From: an uncultured Treponema sp. | Lineage (GTDB): Bacteria > Spirochaetota > Spirochaetia > Treponematales > Treponemataceae | Length of the DNA: 12,880 nucleotides | NCBI GenBank assembly: GCA_937901865.1 | Contig: CALDID010000147.1 | Span: forward strand, 1 to 12,880 | Direction of reading: 5' to 3' | Shown here: positions 1 to 7,223 of the stretch, piece by piece | Layout: every line of letters begins with the position of its first letter | How positions within the stretch are numbered: the first letter of the stretch is position 1 | Notes under the pieces: generated by a model | The model's database searches: none | The model's input: only the letters and a program-made list of their open reading frames with translations | Told to the model about the DNA's origin: nothing | Position numbers and translations under genes: made by a program

Positions 1-4
1 AAAG

Positions 5-80
5 ATTATCGGGTCAAGCCCGATAATGACAGCTTAATTCTGCGTAAAAAACGGGGCGAGCCCGATAATGACAATTATCG
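5..80. repeat. Intergenic hairpins with a 15-nt direct repeat
   Basis: A perfect 9-bp inverted repeat, ATTATCGGG (5-13) and CCCGATAAT (19-27), encloses a 5-nt loop. The right arm plus flank (17-31) recurs exactly at 59-73, where it pairs partly with another stretch: CGATAAT (63-69) and ATTATCG (74-80). This looks like a dispersed intergenic palindromic element with one intact and one rearranged copy. It lies just beyond the 3' end of the minus-strand kinase and could act as a transcript end, but no clear U-tract follows in that direction. Confidence 0.55.
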
Positions 81-91
81 AACACGTCCAT

Positions 92-183
92 TTTAGTTAC
101 GAGCGTAACTAGACCTTTGATGCGCCCGTATCAAACTCTTTGATGCGTTCGTATCAAACTCTTTGATGCGCTCGTATCAAACT
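92..183. repeat. Four-unit palindrome array, exact 23-bp pitch
   Basis: Four 23-bp units run at 92-114, 115-137, 138-160 and 161-183. The last three are near-identical, differing only at two central bases. Each carries a dyad TTTGATGCG-NN-CGTATCAAA with one G/T mismatch. The first unit has a different sequence but the same design: TAGTTACG-AG-CGTAACTA, a perfect 8-bp arm. Its centre (102.5) is exactly 23 bp before the next centre (125.5). The array ends 12 bp beyond the kinase stop codon. Function is unknown; an extended hairpin or a protein-binding array are both possible. Confidence 0.75.
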
Positions 184-195
184 CCGTGATGCCGC

Positions 196-1794
196 CTAGA
201 TGTTTTCAACTGCCGCCTTTAAGACTGGCAAGCCCGCTTTGTAGTTCTTAAAGAACGCATTAAAGCCGTCGATGTCCTTTTGCTCTGGCGCGACCGTCGT
301 CTTCTTTGCCGAGGCAAACACCTCATCATTGAGCCAATCGCTCAGAGCCTTGCCATTCCCGCGCACCAAATACGCCGCGAGCAGCGCCATGCCCCACGGA
401 CCGCCCTCGCCAGCCGTTTCCAAAGCCGACACGCTTGTGTGCATAGCCGCCGCCATCACCTTCAAGCCCACGTCTGCCGTCTTGAAAAATCCGCCGTGCC
501 CCGTGAGGCTGTCGATTTTGACTTTCTCGTTGTCAAAGAGAATATCCATTCCCGTGCGGAGCGCGCCGAGAGCCGTGAAGAGCTGGGAGCGCATAAAATT
601 GCCGAGCGTGAAATGGTTTTCTTGCTTGCGGAGGAAAATTGTGCGGCCTTCGCTAAAGCCCGTCATACTCTCGCCAGAGATGTAGTTGTACGGGATAAGT
701 CCGCCGCAGTCCGCGTCCGCCGTGAGTGCCGTCGAAAGCAATTTGTCGTACAGCTCGCCCTTTTTCACCTCGAAACCGAGCGTTGAAACGACCTCGCCGA
801 AGAGCTTAATCCACTTGTCGTATTCTCCCGTGCAGTTGTTCGCGTGCGCCATCGCCACAAGCGAGCCGTCTGGAGTGGTTACAAGGTCGATAAGAGAGTT
901 ATACGCCTTGCTCAACTCCTTTTCCAGCACGACCATCGCGAACACCGACGTTCCCGCCGACACGTTGCCCGTTCTCACTTTCACGCTGTTCGTCGCGACC
1001 ATTCCCGTGCCTGCGTCGCCCTCGCTTGCGCAAAGGGGAATGCCAGCTTCAAGGTCGCCGTCTTTGTCGAGCAGAGCCGCGCCCGCTCTCGTAAGTGAGC
1101 CAGCGTTTTCGCCCGCGCTCAACACTTTCGGCAGCACATCTTCGAGCTTCCACGGCATTTCTTTGATTTCAGGAAGATTGTCGAACTGCGCAATCATCGC
1201 CGCGTTGTAATCTTTCGTCGCCGTATCAATCGGGAAGATGCCCGACGCGTCGCCGATACCCGTAATCTTTTCGCCCGTGAGCCTCCAGTGAATGAAGCCG
1301 TCAAGCGTGGTTACGAACGCGACATTTTTGACGTGCGCTTCTTTTTTGAGCACCGCCTGATACAAATGCGCGATTGTCCAGCGTTCAGGAATCGGGTAGT
1401 TGAAGAGCGCGGAGAGCTTTTCGCTTGCCTCGCCCGTAATCGTGTTGCGCCATGTGCGGAACGGAGTGAGCAGCGTATCGTTTTTGTCGAACGCCAAGTA
1501 TCCGTGCATCATCGCGCTCACGCCCATTGCGCCGAGCTTTTTGAGCGTAACGCCGTATTTTTCGCGAACGTCCCTCTTCATATCCGCGTAGCACGTCTGC
1601 AATCCCGTAAGGATTTCGTCCATCGAATACGTCCACACGCCGTCCACGAGTGAGTTTTCCCAATCGAATGCACCCGTGGCAATCGGCGCGTTGTTGCTCG
1701 CGATAAGCACCGCCTTAATGCGCGTCGAGCCAAACTCAATGCCCAAGCACGCCTTGCCCTCTTCAATTTCCTTTGCGATTTCGTTTTTGTCCAT
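196..1794 (-). CDS. FGGY-family carbohydrate kinase (xylulokinase/ribulokinase-like)
   Basis: This is a 532-residue sugar kinase of the FGGY/ASKHA fold, which transfers phosphate from ATP to a cytoplasmic sugar, most likely a pentulose. Visible motifs are the N-terminal phosphate loop GIEFGSTRIK (18-27), the candidate catalytic base D260 in SEGDAGTG, GNVSAGTS (276-283), the adenosine-binding TGHGG (431-435) and GEGGPWGMA (462-470). Length is usual for the family. I start at the ATG at 1794, preceded by a GGGGGA Shine-Dalgarno; the TTG one codon upstream is less likely. It lies 85 bp downstream of a LacI-family regulator on the same strand, suggesting one sugar-controlled unit. The exact substrate (xylulose, ribulose or another) cannot be read from sequence alone, so no symbol is given. 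No isomerase or transporter partner is in the window. Confidence 0.9.
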   Translation of the reverse strand: MDKNEIAKEIEEGKACLGIEFGSTRIKAVLIASNNAPIATGAFDWENSLVDGVWTYSMDEILTGLQTCYADMKRDVREKYGVTLKKLGAMGVSAMMHGYLAFDKNDTLLTPFRTWRNTITGEASEKLSALFNYPIPERWTIAHLYQAVLKKEAHVKNVAFVTTLDGFIHWRLTGEKITGIGDASGIFPIDTATKDYNAAMIAQFDNLPEIKEMPWKLEDVLPKVLSAGENAGSLTRAGAALLDKDGDLEAGIPLCASEGDAGTGMVATNSVKVRTGNVSAGTSVFAMVVLEKELSKAYNSLIDLVTTPDGSLVAMAHANNCTGEYDKWIKLFGEVVSTLGFEVKKGELYDKLLSTALTADADCGGLIPYNYISGESMTGFSEGRTIFLRKQENHFTLGNFMRSQLFTALGALRTGMDILFDNEKVKIDSLTGHGGFFKTADVGLKVMAAAMHTSVSALETAGEGGPWGMALLAAYLVRGNGKALSDWLNDEVFASAKKTTVAPEQKDIDGFNAFFKNYKAGLPVLKAAVENI

Positions 1795-1859
1795 CAAAAT
1801 CCCCCAATATCAAGTTCTCTTTGAATTTCTTTCTCACACTTCTTTCAGTGTCGTTCGCC

Positions 1860-1889
1860 ATTGTCTTTTACAAAACAGCCTATGGCTGC
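1860..1889 (-). terminator. Weak hairpin at the 3' end of the regulator gene
   Basis: CAGCC (1876-1880) and GGCTG (1884-1888) form a 5-bp hairpin. Read on the minus strand, the stem is followed by TTTTGT. It overlaps the stop codon of the LacI-family gene and precedes the kinase. The stem is short, so this could be a partial attenuator or chance. Confidence 0.3.
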
Positions 1890-2938
1890 AAATTCTCTTT
1901 GAAATAAATGTCTATCGGTATATCGATTTTGCTCTGCGGCACTTCATTAAACACCAAATGCCGAAACAGCGTATGCAATGCGATTTTACCTTGTTCTTCA
2001 GGCTCTTGGTCAATCAAGCAATGTATTTTCTCTTCGCGCAAAAGCCGCTCATTTTCGTCGATGAGGTCGAAGCCCGTAACCGCCACGCCCGCAATTCCGT
2101 GCTGTGCAATGTAATCCGCAACGAGCTGCACTTCCACGCTCACCGTGCAAATCCCTGCAACATCGCTATGACGCGAAAACAATTCAGCCAGACTGTTTCT
2201 GATAATCTCATCTTTTCTGTCATTGTCAAACACTTCAAGCACGCTATGCACCGCATTGCATTCTTTGCGCCCTTGAAACCACGCGCAAAAGCCGCGAGAG
2301 CGTTCATTCAGGTTGTACGCGCCTCCGTAAATCTCAAGCGCGATATATGTTCCGCCCCTGCCGCCTAAAAGCTCGGTGAGTTTTCCCGCCAAAAAGCCTG
2401 CGCGATACGGATTCTGCGCGATGACAGAAAGCGGCTTATTCAGCTGATTCTCATCGCTTTCAAACGCCGTTATCGAAGTGTCTACGAGGCAATACGGCTT
2501 TAGCTCTTTGGCATTGAGAAGCAGCTCGCACATTTTCTCCTGCATAACAGGCGCGATTACATACGCCGCGCAGGGCGAGTTTGTCATTGCACTAAATGCT
2601 TTTGACAGCGACTCATCGTCGTTTCTCTCGAAGAAAAACGGAACAAGCGAAAACGAAAACGCCGACAAATCCGTTTTCATATACCTTTCCGCGCCGTCAA
2701 ATACCTTGTTCCAATAGCCAGAGCCAGAAGCAAGCGAGGGAAACAACACTCCGATTTTGTACTGAGAATGTTTTTTCAAATGCCGCGCGAGAGGGTCGGG
2801 CTGATAGCCGAATTCCTCTATAACCGCTTTAACTTTGTCCTCTGTTTCTTGCGCAACTCTTCCGCGGTTATGCAGCACTCTGTCTACAGTTCCGATTGAA
2901 ACGCCTGCTTTTTTCGCAATTTCCGTTATTGTAAGCAT
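1880..2938 (-). CDS. LacI-family transcriptional regulator
   Basis: A 352-residue sugar-responsive DNA-binding regulator. Residues 1-23 form the LacI helix-turn-helix (MLTITEIAKKAGVSIGTVDR), with the hinge-helix region around PDPLARHLKK (47-56). The rest is a periplasmic-binding-protein-like effector domain of the ribose/galactose-binding type. I start at the ATG at 2938 because it gives the canonical LacI N-terminus and sits behind an AAAGGAAG Shine-Dalgarno; a longer frame opens upstream to 2974 but adds only a lysine-rich tail. It is upstream of and co-directional with the FGGY kinase, so it probably controls that kinase and itself. A promoter and a small dyad overlapping the -10 lie just upstream. 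The effector is unknown. Confidence 0.92.
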   Translation of the reverse strand: MLTITEIAKKAGVSIGTVDRVLHNRGRVAQETEDKVKAVIEEFGYQPDPLARHLKKHSQYKIGVLFPSLASGSGYWNKVFDGAERYMKTDLSAFSFSLVPFFFERNDDESLSKAFSAMTNSPCAAYVIAPVMQEKMCELLLNAKELKPYCLVDTSITAFESDENQLNKPLSVIAQNPYRAGFLAGKLTELLGGRGGTYIALEIYGGAYNLNERSRGFCAWFQGRKECNAVHSVLEVFDNDRKDEIIRNSLAELFSRHSDVAGICTVSVEVQLVADYIAQHGIAGVAVTGFDLIDENERLLREEKIHCLIDQEPEEQGKIALHTLFRHLVFNEVPQSKIDIPIDIYFKENLQP

Positions 2939-2967
2939 TCTTCTTCCTTTTTTCTTTTGCGTGAACG

Positions 2968-2980
2968 TAAACATAGTTTA
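2968..2980. promoter_or_regulatory. Candidate operator for the LacI-family regulator
   Basis: TAAAC-ATA-GTTTA is a perfect 5-bp dyad overlapping the predicted -10 of the regulator promoter, placed where an autorepressor would block RNA polymerase. It lacks the central CG typical of many LacI operators, so this is tentative. Confidence 0.3.
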
Positions 2981-3003
2981 ACGCTATAATCTTTTTCTGT
3001 CAA
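2975..3003 (-). promoter_or_regulatory. Promoter of the regulator-kinase unit
   Basis: On the minus strand there is a perfect -35 TTGACA (3003-2998), a 17-bp spacer, then TAAACT (2980-2975), a 4/6 match to the -10 consensus. This would give a leader of about 30 nt before the ATG at 2938. Confidence 0.5.
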
Positions 3004-3038
3004 ATTCTTTTTTTATGAAATTATAAAGTTTCGATTGA

Positions 3039-3186
3039 CCACGGTCGTGGGTGTGCAATTCTTACGGCCGTAATTTGCTTTTTCCACGACCGTTCTTGAG
3101 CCTTGCCTACGGCCGTAAGCATGTCATTTCCACGACCGTAAATATTTTCTCCCACGGTCGTAGGCGTAACATTCCCACGGCCGTGG
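3039..3186. repeat. Seven 12-bp palindromes at 22-23 bp pitch
   Basis: Seven copies of a palindrome with core ACGGYCGT or ACGACCGT, most with YY/RR flanks, have cores starting at 3041, 3064, 3086, 3109, 3132, 3154 and 3177. Steps are 23, 22, 23, 23, 22 and 23 bp. The 10-11 nt between palindromes are all different, so this is not a simple tandem duplication. The array fills the space between the divergent regulator promoter (-35 at 3003) and the serine acetyltransferase promoter (-35 at 3230). Function is unknown. A multi-site protein-binding array or a dispersed palindromic repeat are the two readings. Confidence 0.85.
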
Positions 3187-3229
3187 GAGTTCTTATTCCG
3201 TTAAAGTTATAATTTACTCTTAAAGACGA

Positions 3230-3258
3230 TTGACAAGTAAGCTAATTATATTTATTAT
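3230..3258 (+). promoter_or_regulatory. Promoter of serine acetyltransferase
   Basis: A perfect -35 TTGACA (3230-3235), a 17-bp spacer and a near-consensus -10 TATTAT (3253-3258). The expected start near 3265 leaves a leader of about 33 nt before the ATG. It closely resembles the promoter upstream of the cysteine synthase gene. Confidence 0.75.
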
Positions 3259-3297
3259 CCTACCAAAACAATAGTGTTTCTATATAAGGAGAACGAA

Positions 3298-4254
3298 ATG
3301 ACAGGGACGCTTGCAGACAATTTACGGGAGATTACGCAGGATATTTTTGCTGATTATGATAATGCTAGAGCCATCGACAAGCTCAATATTCACGACCAGC
3401 CAGCAAAAGAAGACGTTACAGAGCTTACCGAAAAGCTCATTCGCATTATCTACCCTGGCTACTATCGCAACAGGCTTTTTAAGGTTTTTAGTCCGCAAAA
3501 CTCTCTTGCGGTTCTTCTTGAAGATGTAACAATAAATCTCAAAAAGCTCATCATGACGGCGATGAAGAGTTATCACCCAGACGAAGAAATCCCACAAGAA
3601 AAGCTGTGCAAAACAGCCGAAGAGATTACGCTTGATTTTCTAAAGACGATTGTCAAAATCAGAAACGACATCGACAGCGACGTAAAAGCGGCGGTAGAGG
3701 GCGACCCTGCGGCAGAAAACTCGGCTGAAATCATCGTGGCGTATCCAGGGCTTTTCGCGATTACTGTCTATCGGCTTGCACACGAGCTTTACGCGCTCTC
3801 CGTTCCGCTTTTGCCGCGCATTATGAGCGAATATGCGCACAGCAGAACGGGAATAGATATAAACCCTGGCGCGAAAATCGGCAAGAGCTTTTTTATCGAC
3901 CACGGCACAGGCATTGTTATTGGAGAAACGACGATTATCGGAAACAATGTGAAACTGTATCAAGGCGTTACCTTAGGTGCGCTCTCCACGCGAAAAGGAA
4001 GGGATTTGAGAAACAAAAAACGCCACCCAACTATAGAAGACAATGTTACGGTATATTCAGGTGCGTCGATTTTAGGCGGCGATACGGTGATAGGGAAAGG
4101 CTCTGTTATCGGCGGCAATGTGTTTATCACGCAGTCTGTTGCGCCGTATACGCGGGTAAGCGTGAAAAATCAAGAGCTATGCTTCAATGAAAACAAAAAG
4201 CTTATCAAGGCGGAAGAAGAGGGAATTGACGAGTCTTGGTTTTATACAATCTAG
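3298..4254 (+). CDS. Serine O-acetyltransferase (EpsC/CysE type)
   Basis: A 318-residue enzyme that acetylates L-serine with acetyl-CoA to O-acetylserine, the carbon backbone for cysteine. An alpha-helical N-terminal region (1-180) precedes a left-handed beta-helix of hexapeptide repeats (185-285). By comparison with CysE, catalytic residues are D187 (GIDINP), H202 (DHGTG) and H243 (KRHPTI). The start at 3298 has AAGGAG at 3286-3291; an in-frame alternative upstream lacks support. The protein ends in WFYTI: a C-terminal isoleucine is the residue that CysE-type enzymes insert into the cysteine synthase active site, so complex formation is possible. It has its own promoter and lies 131 bp upstream of the cysteine synthase gene. 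Confidence 0.93.
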   Translation: MTGTLADNLREITQDIFADYDNARAIDKLNIHDQPAKEDVTELTEKLIRIIYPGYYRNRLFKVFSPQNSLAVLLEDVTINLKKLIMTAMKSYHPDEEIPQEKLCKTAEEITLDFLKTIVKIRNDIDSDVKAAVEGDPAAENSAEIIVAYPGLFAITVYRLAHELYALSVPLLPRIMSEYAHSRTGIDINPGAKIGKSFFIDHGTGIVIGETTIIGNNVKLYQGVTLGALSTRKGRDLRNKKRHPTIEDNVTVYSGASILGGDTVIGKGSVIGGNVFITQSVAPYTRVSVKNQELCFNENKKLIKAEEEGIDESWFYTI

Positions 4255-4319
4255 GCATAGTGCTGTTGCGCAGTAAGTTTAGTATTGCTAAAATCTTTTA
4301 GTTTTAACATAAAACACTA

Positions 4320-4349
4320 TTGACATAGGCTTGAGAATTTATTTATTAT
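4320..4349 (+). promoter_or_regulatory. Promoter of the cysteine synthase/encapsulin operon
   Basis: -35 TTGACA (4320-4325), an 18-bp spacer and -10 TATTAT (4344-4349). The flanks resemble the acetyltransferase promoter (TTTATTAT before the start site). ATAC and GTAT halves spaced 9 bp apart follow the -10 and could be a repressor site, but this is weak. The gene run from 4386 to 9894 has no other obvious strong promoter. Confidence 0.65.
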
Positions 4350-4385
4350 ACACTAACTTGGTATGAAATCAAGGACTGGGAAAAT

Positions 4386-5291
4386 ATGGATTTTGCAGAT
4401 TGCGTAGGAAACACACCGCTCATTGAGCTAAAGAAGATTAACCCTAGAGCAAATAGCGTTAAACTCTTTGCAAAGGCAGAACTATTTAATCCGTCTGGCT
4501 CGGTAAAAGACAGAGCTGCGAAAGCTATGGTTTTGCACGGGCTAAAAAGCGGAAACCTCACAAAAGACAAAATCCTTATCGACGCGACAAGCGGAAATAC
4601 AGGCATTGCATATGCAATGTTCGGTGCTATGTACGGCTTTAGAGTTCAGCTCGTCATTCCTGAAAACGTAAGCCCTTTGAGAAAATCTTTAATGAAGGCG
4701 TATGGCGCGCAAATTATAGAATCAGACGCGCTAGAAGGCTCGGACGGCGCATATTATAAAGTACAGAATATCGTAAAAGAAAATCCTGATAAATATTTTT
4801 ATCCTGACCAATACAACAACGACGCAAACTGGAAAGCGCATTATGAAACAACCGCCGAGGAAATTTGGGCGCAGACAGAGGGAAAAATCACTCATTTTAT
4901 CACGGGCGGCGGCACGACAGGAACTTTTACAGGGACGAGCAGGCGGTTAAAAGAGCTGAATCCTGCAATTCACACGCTTTTAATGCAGCCAAACGGCGCA
5001 TTTCACGGAATTGAAGGAAATAAGCACCTTGAATCAACGGAGCGTCCTGGGATTTTTGATAATACGCTGGTTGAAAAAATAATCCCTGTTGCAACAGAAA
5101 ATGCTTATGATATGGTTCATCAGTTGGCGAGGGAAAATGGCATTTTAGCAGGAATCAGCTCAGGAGCGAATGTGTGTGCTGCGCTAGAGGTGGTGAAAGA
5201 GGCGGAGGCTGGTTCTGTCGTGGTTACTATTCTTTGCGACGCGGGGTACAGATACCTTGACGAGCCGATTTGGGAGGATTTTTTATGCTGA
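4386..5291 (+). CDS. cysM: Cysteine synthase, CysM-like, probably carrier-protein dependent
   Basis: A 301-residue fold-type II PLP enzyme that replaces the side-chain leaving group of activated serine with sulfur. The PLP lysine is K41 (SGSVKDR), the substrate loop is TSGNTG (68-73), the phosphate cup is GGGTTGT (174-180), and the C-terminal CDAGYRYL (284-291) resembles the Mycobacterium CysM pattern. The gene overlaps the next one by 7 bp, and that next gene encodes a Mec-type protease followed by a sulfur-carrier protein. By analogy with Mycobacterium CysM, the sulfur donor is likely a protein thiocarboxylate, not free sulfide. Whether it prefers O-acetylserine (an acetyltransferase lies upstream) or O-phosphoserine cannot be settled here. 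The long C-terminal tail of mycobacterial CysM is absent. Shine-Dalgarno AAGGA is at 4371-4375. Confidence 0.87.
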   Translation: MDFADCVGNTPLIELKKINPRANSVKLFAKAELFNPSGSVKDRAAKAMVLHGLKSGNLTKDKILIDATSGNTGIAYAMFGAMYGFRVQLVIPENVSPLRKSLMKAYGAQIIESDALEGSDGAYYKVQNIVKENPDKYFYPDQYNNDANWKAHYETTAEEIWAQTEGKITHFITGGGTTGTFTGTSRRLKELNPAIHTLLMQPNGAFHGIEGNKHLESTERPGIFDNTLVEKIIPVATENAYDMVHQLARENGILAGISSGANVCAALEVVKEAEAGSVVVTILCDAGYRYLDEPIWEDFLC

Positions 5292-5740
5292 AAATATCGA
5301 ATGGATTGCTTGCACAGATAAAAGCGCACGGAGAGCGGACGTTTCCGAACGAGTGCTGCGGCATTGTGTTCGGCATTTATGAAGAAGCTGGAGAGGACGG
5401 ACTGCACAGCGTGAAAGTTGCGACGGAACTTTTGCCGATTGACAATCAATTTGAGGGAGATGAGCAGTATCATCGCTTTTTGATTACCGAAGAGCAAATG
5501 TTGCACGCGGAACTTTCGGCGCGAAAACGCGGGCTTGACATTGTGGGCATTTACCATTCGCACCCCGATTGTGCTTCGGTGGCAAGCGAGTACGACAGAA
5601 GCCACTCTGTGCCTGTGTATTCGTTTTTGATTACAAGCGTGATGGCAGGAAAGGCAGTGGACGTGCAGAACTGGACGCTTGTGTGGAATGAAGAGAAAGG
5701 CGACAACGTGTTTGTTGCAGAGGAATTTCAAGAAATATAA
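5285..5740 (+). CDS. mec: JAMM/MPN metalloprotease, Mec-type
   Basis: A 151-residue zinc metallopeptidase of the JAB1/MPN (JAMM, M67) family. All expected residues are visible: E23 (PNECCG), the zinc ligands H91 and H93 in YHSHP, then S101 and D104 in SEYD. In Mycobacterium the equivalent enzyme, Mec, cleaves cysteine from the CysO-Cys adduct. In QbsD- and HcyD-type relatives it instead trims residues after Gly-Gly of the carrier. Both jobs are plausible here, because the adjacent carrier has two extra residues after Gly-Gly. The ATG at 5285 is chosen because GGAGGA lies at 5273-5278 and it overlaps the cysteine synthase stop codon, giving translational coupling. The in-frame TTG at 5270 is rejected. 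Confidence 0.88.
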   Translation: MLKISNGLLAQIKAHGERTFPNECCGIVFGIYEEAGEDGLHSVKVATELLPIDNQFEGDEQYHRFLITEEQMLHAELSARKRGLDIVGIYHSHPDCASVASEYDRSHSVPVYSFLITSVMAGKAVDVQNWTLVWNEEKGDNVFVAEEFQEI

Positions 5741-5752
5741 CGGAGGACAGAA

Positions 5753-6034
5753 ATGGCTGTAACAGTATTGATTCCGACAACGCTTAGAGCGTATACGGAC
5801 AGAAAATCGGAGATTGATTTTGAGGGCGCGACGGTGGGCGAGGTGCTCAAGAATCTTGTAACTGCGTATCCTGATTCAAAGAAATCGCTGTTCGATGAGG
5901 ACGGAAAGCCGAGAAGTTTCGTCAACGTGTTCCTCGGAGAGACGAACATCAAGAGCCTCAAGGGACTTGATAGCGAAACGCGCGACGGCGACACGATTAT
6001 GCTCATTCCTGCGATTGCGGGAGGGAGGCTCTAG
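5753..6034 (+). CDS. cysO: CysO/ThiS/MoaD-like sulfur-carrier protein with GG-RL tail
   Basis: A 93-residue ubiquitin-like sulfur carrier. After activation its C-terminal glycine carries a thiocarboxylate that donates sulfur, here probably to the CysM-like enzyme. A beta-grasp pattern runs through the protein, with GDTIMLIPAIAGG at 79-91. Canonical carriers end at Gly-Gly; this one continues with Arg-Leu before the stop, so it is probably made as a precursor and trimmed by the JAMM protease encoded just upstream. The codons for Gly-Gly-Arg (6020-6028) also form the Shine-Dalgarno of the next gene. Shine-Dalgarno GGAGG is at 5742-5746, 12 bp after the protease stop. ThiS or MoaD roles in thiamin or molybdopterin synthesis are alternatives, but no such genes are nearby. 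Confidence 0.87.
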   Translation: MAVTVLIPTTLRAYTDRKSEIDFEGATVGEVLKNLVTAYPDSKKSLFDEDGKPRSFVNVFLGETNIKSLKGLDSETRDGDTIMLIPAIAGGRL

Positions 6035-6035
6035 C

Positions 6036-7223
6036 GTGGCAGAAAACGACAGTATTATTGACGACAGCCGTACAAGCGCGCTCTCGAATGACGAAATCAA
6101 GCGATACTCTAGGCATTTGCTTTTGCCAGAAGTAGGAGTTGAAGGACAAGAAAAGCTCAAAGCCGCAAAAGTGCTTATCGTGGGCTTGGGCGGGCTGGGC
6201 GCACCGCTCGCGCAGTATCTCGCCGCTGCGGGAATCGGTACGCTGGGACTGCTGGACTTCGACAACGTGGAGGTCTCCAATCTTCAGCGACAGGTCATTC
6301 ACGGCACGCGCGACGTAGGCAGACCGAAAGTAGCGAGTGCGCGCGACGCCATCAAGCGCATAAATCCGTATGTGAATGTGAATATGCACAATTTTGCGCT
6401 CACAAAGGATAATGCGCTTGATTTGTTTAAAGATTACGACGTTATCGTGGACGGCACAGACAACTACAACACGCGCTACCTCGTGAACGACGCGTGCGTG
6501 CTGCTCGGGAAGCCGAACGTGTCCGCCGCGATTTATCAGTTCGAGGGACAGGCGAGCGTGTACTATGCAAAGCGCGGTCCGTGCTATCGATGTGTGTATC
6601 CTGCGCCTCCGCCGCCTGGCTTAGTGCCTTCTTGCGGAGAGGGCGGCGTTATCGGCGTGTTGCCTGGAATTGTTGGCACGATTCAGGCGACCGAGGTCAT
6701 CAAGCTCATCATCGGTGGGGCAAAGACGCTCATCGGCAGAATGTTGCACTTTGACGCGTGGAATATGAAGTTCCGCGAACTCAAGCTGGAAAAGAACCCT
6801 GACTGCCCGATTTGCGGCAAGAATCCGACGATAACAAAACTCGATTCGTTCGATTATGAAGAGTTCTGTGGTCTGAAAAAGAAAAAGGCAGAAGACGACG
6901 CTGTGAGCGCAATCGAACCGAAAGAACTCAAGCGCAGAATCGACGCGGGGGAGAAAATCAATATCGTAGACGTGAGAGAGCCGCACGAGAGGGCGATTTA
7001 CAAGTTCCCGAACGCGCTCATTATCCCGATTGGACAGCTTGCGCGTCGGCAGGACGAGCTTGACGCGAGCGCGGATACGGTGTTCATCTGCAAGGAGGGC
7101 AAGCGCAGTATTCTTGCAGTACACACGATACAGGAAGCAGGCTTTAAGGGCGCGTGCTTCAATCTGAAAGATGGAATCAACGGCTGGTCTCGCGACGTAG
7201 ACCCGACCGTTCCGCAATACTAG
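6036..7223 (+). CDS. moeZ: MoeB/ThiF adenylyltransferase with C-terminal rhodanese domain (MoeZ-like)
   Basis: A 395-residue E1-like enzyme. It adenylates the C-terminal glycine of the carrier protein, and its rhodanese domain supplies sulfur to form the thiocarboxylate. The ATP-binding GLGGLG is at 50-55, NLQRQ at 82-86 and DGTDNYNTR at 139-147. Paired zinc cysteines are C183/C186 (CYRC) and C257/C260 (CPIC). The C200 loop (CGEGG) fits the MoeB crossover cysteine. The rhodanese domain spans about 293-395, with active-site C352 in CKEGKRS. I use the GTG at 6036, one base after the carrier stop codon and 7 bp behind GGGAGG; the longer open frame upstream runs out of phase through the carrier gene. 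This architecture matches Mycobacterium MoeZ, which activates CysO. Confidence 0.9.
   Translation: MAENDSIIDDSRTSALSNDEIKRYSRHLLLPEVGVEGQEKLKAAKVLIVGLGGLGAPLAQYLAAAGIGTLGLLDFDNVEVSNLQRQVIHGTRDVGRPKVASARDAIKRINPYVNVNMHNFALTKDNALDLFKDYDVIVDGTDNYNTRYLVNDACVLLGKPNVSAAIYQFEGQASVYYAKRGPCYRCVYPAPPPPGLVPSCGEGGVIGVLPGIVGTIQATEVIKLIIGGAKTLIGRMLHFDAWNMKFRELKLEKNPDCPICGKNPTITKLDSFDYEEFCGLKKKKAEDDAVSAIEPKELKRRIDAGEKINIVDVREPHERAIYKFPNALIIPIGQLARRQDELDASADTVFICKEGKRSILAVHTIQEAGFKGACFNLKDGINGWSRDVDPTVPQY

Noticed and set aside
1676..2368. A 230-codon plus-strand frame across the LacI-family gene
   Set aside because: It lacks a ribosome site and any domain pattern, while the minus strand encodes a full regulator with a correct helix-turn-helix.
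3039..3186. The palindrome array as a CRISPR
   Set aside because: Repeat units are about 12 bp, vary in sequence and are separated by only 10-11 nt, with no leader or cas gene nearby.
5895..6035. A 47-residue N-terminal extension of the MoeB-rhodanese protein
   Set aside because: It would be read out of phase through the carrier gene and has the composition of a shadow frame; the GTG at 6036 has a good Shine-Dalgarno and gives the usual MoeB start.
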